The translations under genes and the position numbers were made by a program. DNA of 64,000 bases, taken from assembly GCA_005656395.1 (NCBI GenBank), contig SRSI01000014.1, positions 310,001 to 374,000 of the forward strand, read 5' to 3'. Below are positions 59,393-64,000 of this stretch, piece by piece. Origin of the DNA: Strongyloides papillosus. Lineage: Eukaryota > Nematoda > Chromadorea > Rhabditida > Strongyloididae. Each line of letters begins with the position of its first letter. Position 1 is the stretch's first letter. The notes beneath the pieces were generated by a model. The model searched no databases. It was not told the DNA's origin and saw nothing but the letters and a program-made list of their open reading frames with translations.

Positions 59393-60720
59393 TCAGAATG
59401 TTTTTACTTTAGACTCTTTTAATGTTAAATCAAACATAGCATTAATTGAAAAGTAACTTTTAGTATCAACTATTTCTAATAATTGAATAGGTAGATAGTA
59501 TAAAAATTTCCTTGGAATGAATAATATCTTGATGTCATTATCATTTTTTGACAAAAATTTAATTCGTTGATTGATATAAGGCCCATATGTAGAAGGAAGT
59601 AATGATATATAATAAATACTAGATAATTTTATATTATACTCTTTTAATATCAATTTCATATTCTAGTAGTTTCCTATCAATAATACTTAAAAATTTATTT
59701 TAAAATTAAATTCGTATATTTTTTATAATATAAAATTAAAATATATTCGAGGAAATCACATTTTCAAGTGATATTGATTGATAACATAATTTTCATTTAA
59801 TGTTTAACCGTTTTGCTTTATCCTTTGTATACAAATTCCCATATTTAGATAAAAATATTTTATTGATTTTTTTCATGTAAATATGAGTAACATTCATTAA
59901 TTAATTTAAAAATTTTCCCAAAAAATTTAGTTTTACCCTCGTAGAACATTTGCAAATAATTAGAATAACTTCTAGTACTCATATTCTGTATATAATCTAA
60001 ATATTTAAACGTTATTTCTTTAAAAGCATTTTCTATTTGATTTTGAAAATTTTGTACAATCTTTTAAATAATCTGGACAAATTTTTGAAACCATTTTAGA
60101 AAAATAACAATTTTTTAATCTTCCAGATTTATTTAATTCTTGAGAATTAAAAATTTCTTTTATAGAATCAATTTTTCCTCTAAAATATTTTATGGTATTT
60201 TTTTTATTTTTTGTATTGATTAAAATTTTTAAAATTTCTAGAAATCCACTTCGAAATAATCATAAGTGAATTTATTGTATATAATCATAAGGAAAGATTC
60301 TTGAACCAATCATAACTGTAGTTAAAAGTTTGCAAACTTTAAGTGCATTATATATGAACATTATTCTATTTAAATTATGATATCCCATAATATATACTAA
60401 TAGATATACTTATAAAATTGATCTTGTGCTTCTGTTGTATACTCGTAAGGTTAATAAAATAACCTGTTGGTAACATTATCTAATGATATGCATAATTCAT
60501 AATTTTTTTTAAACTCATATAATGATTTATAAATTTTTTTATTATTGTAACTTTTTGACCTTGTATTTGTTTTAAATCTTTGAAATAATTAAAATTCTCC
60601 AACATGAATCTATCATATGATTCATGGAATATAGGGCGTGTATTGATTTTATTATCAAATAAATTGGTTTTTATTGAAAAGGTATTCAAATAATTATTAC
60701 AATAGTAAAGTAAGATATTT
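59393..60720 (-). pseudogene. Decayed minus-strand gene, possibly Argonaute-related
   Basis: Protein-like stretches run leftward with frame changes and stops. There is an 80-residue start region (60,720-60,480), then a piece with I-G-S-R-I-F-P-Y-D, then F-L-E-I-L-K-I-L-I-N and Y-F-R-G-K-I-D. Next is a longer Lys/Asn-rich part, and finally 59,659-59,393 with Y-N-I-K-L-S...Y-L-P-I-Q-L-L-E-I-V-D. The last motif resembles the end of a PAZ domain ('Y-N-I-x-L...Y-L-P-L-E-L-C-x-I-V'), and the order of the first pieces is compatible with the N and linker regions of an Argonaute. The middle does not fit well. At least three frame breaks make it non-functional. The LTR element at 60,727 sits at its upstream edge. 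Confidence 0.4.
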
Positions 60721-60726
60721 TCATTA

Positions 60727-60887
60727 AGTTGGAATGTCTCCAAAATAGTCGGCAATATTCAAATTTAAATAAAATATTATCTATAAAATAAGTGATCTTT
60801 TCATTGAATAATTAAATTTATAATTATTGAATATCATATTAATTGTACTTTTTATTATAGATTCGTTAAGACCTAATAAAATTCACT
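60727..60887 (+). repeat. 5' LTR of the non-autonomous element
   Basis: 161 bp, starting agttggaatgtctccaaaat and ending cctaataaaattcact, which includes an AATAAA. One mismatch to the 3' LTR. Confidence 0.95.
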
Positions 60888-60925
60888 TGCGAGTGAAAGT
60901 TGAAACTAAAGGGATTATTAACCTG

Positions 60926-63506
60926 ATGGAAATGAATTGCGATTTAATTCTGTCGTTGAATTTGAAGCCTACATTGGTAAAGGCATGTAGGGAACTTGGT
61001 TTGCAGACAAGTGGAACAAAAAGCAGAGCTTCTGGAGAGGTTGATCCAAAATGAAGCTAAATTTGAAGAAGTTGGTATCGTAGTATCAAAAGAGCAGTTG
61101 GATCCTGAAGATTTGGACAATACGTTCTTAAGTGGAACTAGTGATATGATTGTCAAGAATGGTAAAGTTAATATCAAGAATGGTGATGGTAATGTCAAGA
61201 GTAATGACGTGGTAGATGATGATGAGTCAATTGATACGGCAAAGTTAGCAATTGACAGTAAGCGACGTGTTAGAAGTGAAAGAAACCTGGAACTCCTAAA
61301 GGCCGTACCTATGTTTAAAGAATCAAGTAGAGAAATTGAAGCTTTCATAAAAAGATTCAAATCAGCAGCAAATATCTCCGGAATCTCTCCTAATGATCCC
61401 GAGTTAACTGGGTGGCTGCTCAACAAGATTGAAGACAAGGTATTGCAAAGACTCCAGGACTGTTACGAGAATTTTGATAACATGAATGCCACTGCCATAT
61501 GTTTGATTCTGAAAAGATGGTATAGTCAAAAAATAAGCGTTGCCGAAGCCGAGATAGGACTTATGACTTACCAATTAGACATTAATGATCCAAAGACATC
61601 ATTGACTAGTTTGAAGGAAATGATAAGAGCAAAGTACAAGGGTTTTGAGAAATCCCAATTAAGTCAGGTTTATAAGGTTGAAGTAATGAAGCAAATGAAT
61701 CAGATCCCATGTCTTAGAGGCTTAGTTAAGTATGCTCGCCACATGGAAGTTGAGGAACTTGAGGCCGAAATTAAATTGGAATTGAAGTTAGTGAGAAAAG
61801 AGCCGTTGATGAAGAGAAATATTGAAAGAAGAATTCAACCAGCTAGAGAAGATGTTCCAAAGCCGGTAGTTTGTTTCAATTGTCAGATGGTAGGTCATAA
61901 ATCTTTCCAATGTAAGAAGAAGATAGAAAAGAATATGAAAGAGAGACCAGCTGCCACTCCAACTAGGAAGGTGATGAGGACTGTTGATGCAGAAATTCCA
62001 GCCAAAGTTGAAGACAGCGATGATGATAATTATATGGGTTTCCGGAAGTTTGAAAATTTGAATTTGAATGAATCCAAAACTAGTGAAGATGGCGATGATT
62101 TGAACTTTATGATGGTTAGAAGAAGTGAACTCCAAATAGAAGCTGATGTTGAAAAGTTGTTTGATAGTAAAGAATTATCTGGACCCATGGTAGATGTTGT
62201 TGTTGAAATTGAAATGAAGCAATATCCCGCAAAAGCATTTATCGACACTGGTGCTGAGAAATCATTTGTAACATATGAATATCTGGATAAGATGTTGAGT
62301 GATATGATTGATTTAAAGAAGTACGAGAATCCAGCAAAGTTTAAGGTTGGTGGAGATAAGTGTTGGATATTGAAACATCAAATTCCAATAATTTTGTTTG
62401 AGCAAGATGAAAAGGTTGAGACGATTGCAGCTATTGCACCAGCAGCACAGATTTTGGCAAATAAGAAGCATGGATATGATATACTAATTTCACAAGTTGA
62501 TGCAAAGAATTTAGGATTCTTCCTGTGTAAAGGTGATAGAACGATTGATAAAAGGGTATTGAACATTAAAAATAATGATGATGATGGTTGCGCATACAAT
62601 AAGAGAGAAAGTTGTATTACCAAAGTGCCAGAGAGGAAGTTTATTGGAGAGAAAATAAAGCCAAAAAATTATCTGGTAACACAAAGTTTGTTTAATGATG
62701 TTGAAGCAATGGTTGATGAATGCAAATATCACGGTAGTACAAAGAAGTTAAGAAAGCCAAATGGTCAGCTGAGGTTGTGCGTTGAGTATAATTCGATGAG
62801 TTACTGGTGGAATAACTGTAATCAAGTACCGTTGAAATGGAAGGATAAAATGTTGAACTTACGCAGAAACAATAATGATTGGTTCGGGTTTACAAAACCA
62901 AGGAACAGAGAGGGATATTCACTGACCCGTCTCCCCTTTGGAGCCAAGCCATCTGCAGGACTAGCACAATTGGTTGTTAACACTGTTTTAGGAAGCTCCA
63001 CGGATCACTTATCAGGTTTTGGTGACATTATTGTTTCTAGTTCAAATGGTAGAGAGCATAAAATTATGTTGAATGGAGTAAAACAGTCTTTTAGAAATAA
63101 TAATTTGTTGATGAACGAAGATGGATATGAATTAAAGTTTGATGGCGATAATTTTAAGGAGGAAGGAGACACAGTCAAAATCATGACTGTTGATAAATGT
63201 AAAAATACAAAGACGTTAAATAAAGATGAAAAGGAGTTGAGTAAAGATAAAAATGTATTAGATAAAAATGAGAAAGAAATAGAACAGATCTTGACGGAGC
63301 AGTGGTTAAATAATATTGCATATACTGAGGGAATAAAGGCTGATGATGAACAATGTTTAAACGACCTGAAGAGAGTTGTCGAGGATTACAAGTTAAGTCT
63401 TCATATGCCAGGAACAATGAAACCGCGTCTGAATGGAATTTTAAGAAACACCTGCCCAGGGAGTTTCAAAGTTAGAAGGGGAGGAGTTGGAATGTCTCCA
63501 AAATAG
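60926..63506 (+). CDS. Gag-protease polyprotein with degenerate RT remnant
   Basis: The natural start is probably ATG 60,926 or 60,932, in a frame that reads L-V-K-A-C-R-E-L-G-L-Q-T-S-G-T-K. A +1 shift in the A5 tract at 61,018-61,022 leads into A-E-L-L-E-R-L-I. Together they resemble a SAP-type helix pair ('L...L...G-L-x-x-S-G-x-K-x-E-L-x-x-R-L'). From 60,996 the main frame stays open for 836 codons. A capsid-like helical part is followed by a CCHC knuckle (C-F-N-C-Q-M-V-G-H, 61,872-61,913), protease with F-I-D-T-G-A (about 62,244), then RT pieces: K-P-N-G-Q-L-R-L-C-V-E-Y (about 62,750) and L-P-F-G-A-K-P-S-A (about 62,930). The catalytic Y-x-D-D site reads G-F-G-D and the palm in between is shortened. 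A Lys/Asp/Glu-rich tail runs to the stop inside the 3' LTR. Confidence 0.88.
63474..63484 (+). promoter_or_regulatory. Polypurine tract
   Basis: The purine run agaaggggagg directly abuts the 3' LTR; this is where plus-strand DNA synthesis is primed in LTR elements. Confidence 0.75.
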
Positions 63507-63645
63507 TCGGCAATATTCAAATTTAAATAAAATATTATCTATAAAATAAGTGGTCTTTTCATTGAATAATTAAATTTATAATTATTGAATATCATATTAA
63601 TTGTACTTTTTATTATAGATTCGTTAAGACCTAATAAAATTCACT
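63485..63645 (+). repeat. 3' LTR of the non-autonomous element
   Basis: 161 bp, agttgg...attcact. The open frame ends at 63,506 inside it. Followed directly by the target duplication catta. Confidence 0.95.
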
Positions 63646-64000
63646 CATTACAACATTTATAGTGAAAATGGAGAAAACCCAACCGACATTGGGAAAGGAA
63701 ATAAGTCATAAAAAAATTAATTAAGAGTAAATAATTCCTATATGTTCCTTTTATCATGTGTTAATTGTTTCTTTTGTAGGTTAATACACCAATAAAAATT
63801 TTACTTAGTAGGGGAGTCTCCGTGATAAGTAAAGGATTAAGTAAGTCAAAAGAATTCCCTCGGAGAAGGTCTTGGTTTGTTAAAGTAAAGAGAAAGATTC
63901 TCTTGTCATTGTTAAAAGGACTACTGTTTGTGGTCAGATTATTGGAAAGGTGTTTTTTTTTGAATAAAACTACTGTAGAATAAGCATTTTTTTTGGGTGA
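63646..64000 (+). other. Right edge, LTR-like sequence running off the window
   Basis: Contains aataagtcat, a 'catgtgttaattgtttctttt' stretch and ccaataaaaatt in the same order as at 59,210-59,330, then a GC-richer gtaggggagtctccgtgataa. It may be part of another LTR element that continues beyond the window. No coding sequence. Confidence 0.35.

Larger units (their letters stand above)
60727..63645 (+). mobile_element. Young non-autonomous gypsy-like LTR retrotransposon
   Basis: 2,919 bp flanked by a 5-bp duplication, catta (60,722-60,726 and 63,646-63,650). The 161-bp LTRs differ at one base (60,799-region A, G in the other). LTR termini are AGT...ACT instead of TG...CA. A purine-rich tract (agaaggggagg) ends exactly at the 3' LTR. 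Inside is one long frame for gag and protease with a shortened, mutated RT; RNase H and integrase are absent. No standard primer-binding site was recognised after the 5' LTR. It must be moved by another element's enzymes. Confidence 0.93.

Noticed and set aside
61788..63417. Minus-strand frames inside the non-autonomous element
   Set aside because: They are antisense shadows of the long gag-protease frame.

Overview
The window is very AT-rich, uses ordinary eukaryotic GT-AG introns of only about 40 nt, and carries few genes among many repeats. A secreted astacin with EGF and CUB domains, a cholinesterase-type esterase, a CUT-domain protein and small secreted two-exon genes together suggest a parasitic nematode, most likely of the Strongyloides group. 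This is inferred from gene content and base composition. No rRNA, tRNA or other taxon marker was seen.

Layout. From 0.7 to 4.8 kb there is a carboxylesterase-family gene (minus strand) that lacks the catalytic serine and has an apparent one-base frameshift in exon 1, then a single-exon CUT-domain gene without a homeodomain. From 5.5 to 10.5 kb lie several decayed coding stretches and a transposon-like element whose internal arrays resemble its own ends. From 14.0 to 16.2 kb there is a foldback element built of 168-bp repeats. From 18.3 to 23.05 kb there is a nearly complete Ty3/gypsy-like LTR retrotransposon on the minus strand. It has a degenerate first RNase H and a second, RNase HI-like domain at the C-terminus, and one UGA codon interrupts its integrase. 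From 24.76 to 28.2 kb there is another foldback element with 525-bp tandem units.

From 29.3 to 54.3 kb lies an old direct duplication: copy A about 29.3-40.7 kb, copy B about 45.1-54.3 kb. Each copy starts with a small secreted-protein gene on the minus strand with a phase-1 intron of 40-41 nt and a recognisably shared promoter. Later insertions can be read against the matching empty site in the other copy: a hAT-like MITE and a piggyBac-like MITE in A, and a mariner relic in B. A second foldback element (42.1-43.6 kb) separates the copies.

From 55.6 to 57.0 kb is an intact astacin gene. From 59.4 to 60.7 kb a decayed minus-strand gene lies next to a young non-autonomous LTR element (60,727-63,645) with one mismatch between its LTRs, an open gag-protease frame and a collapsed reverse transcriptase.

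The host genes do not form an operon or pathway. Their common theme is secretion (astacin, esterase-like protein, small secreted proteins), which fits the protein families known to be expanded in this nematode clade. The most unusual system seen is the dual-RNase H retrotransposon.
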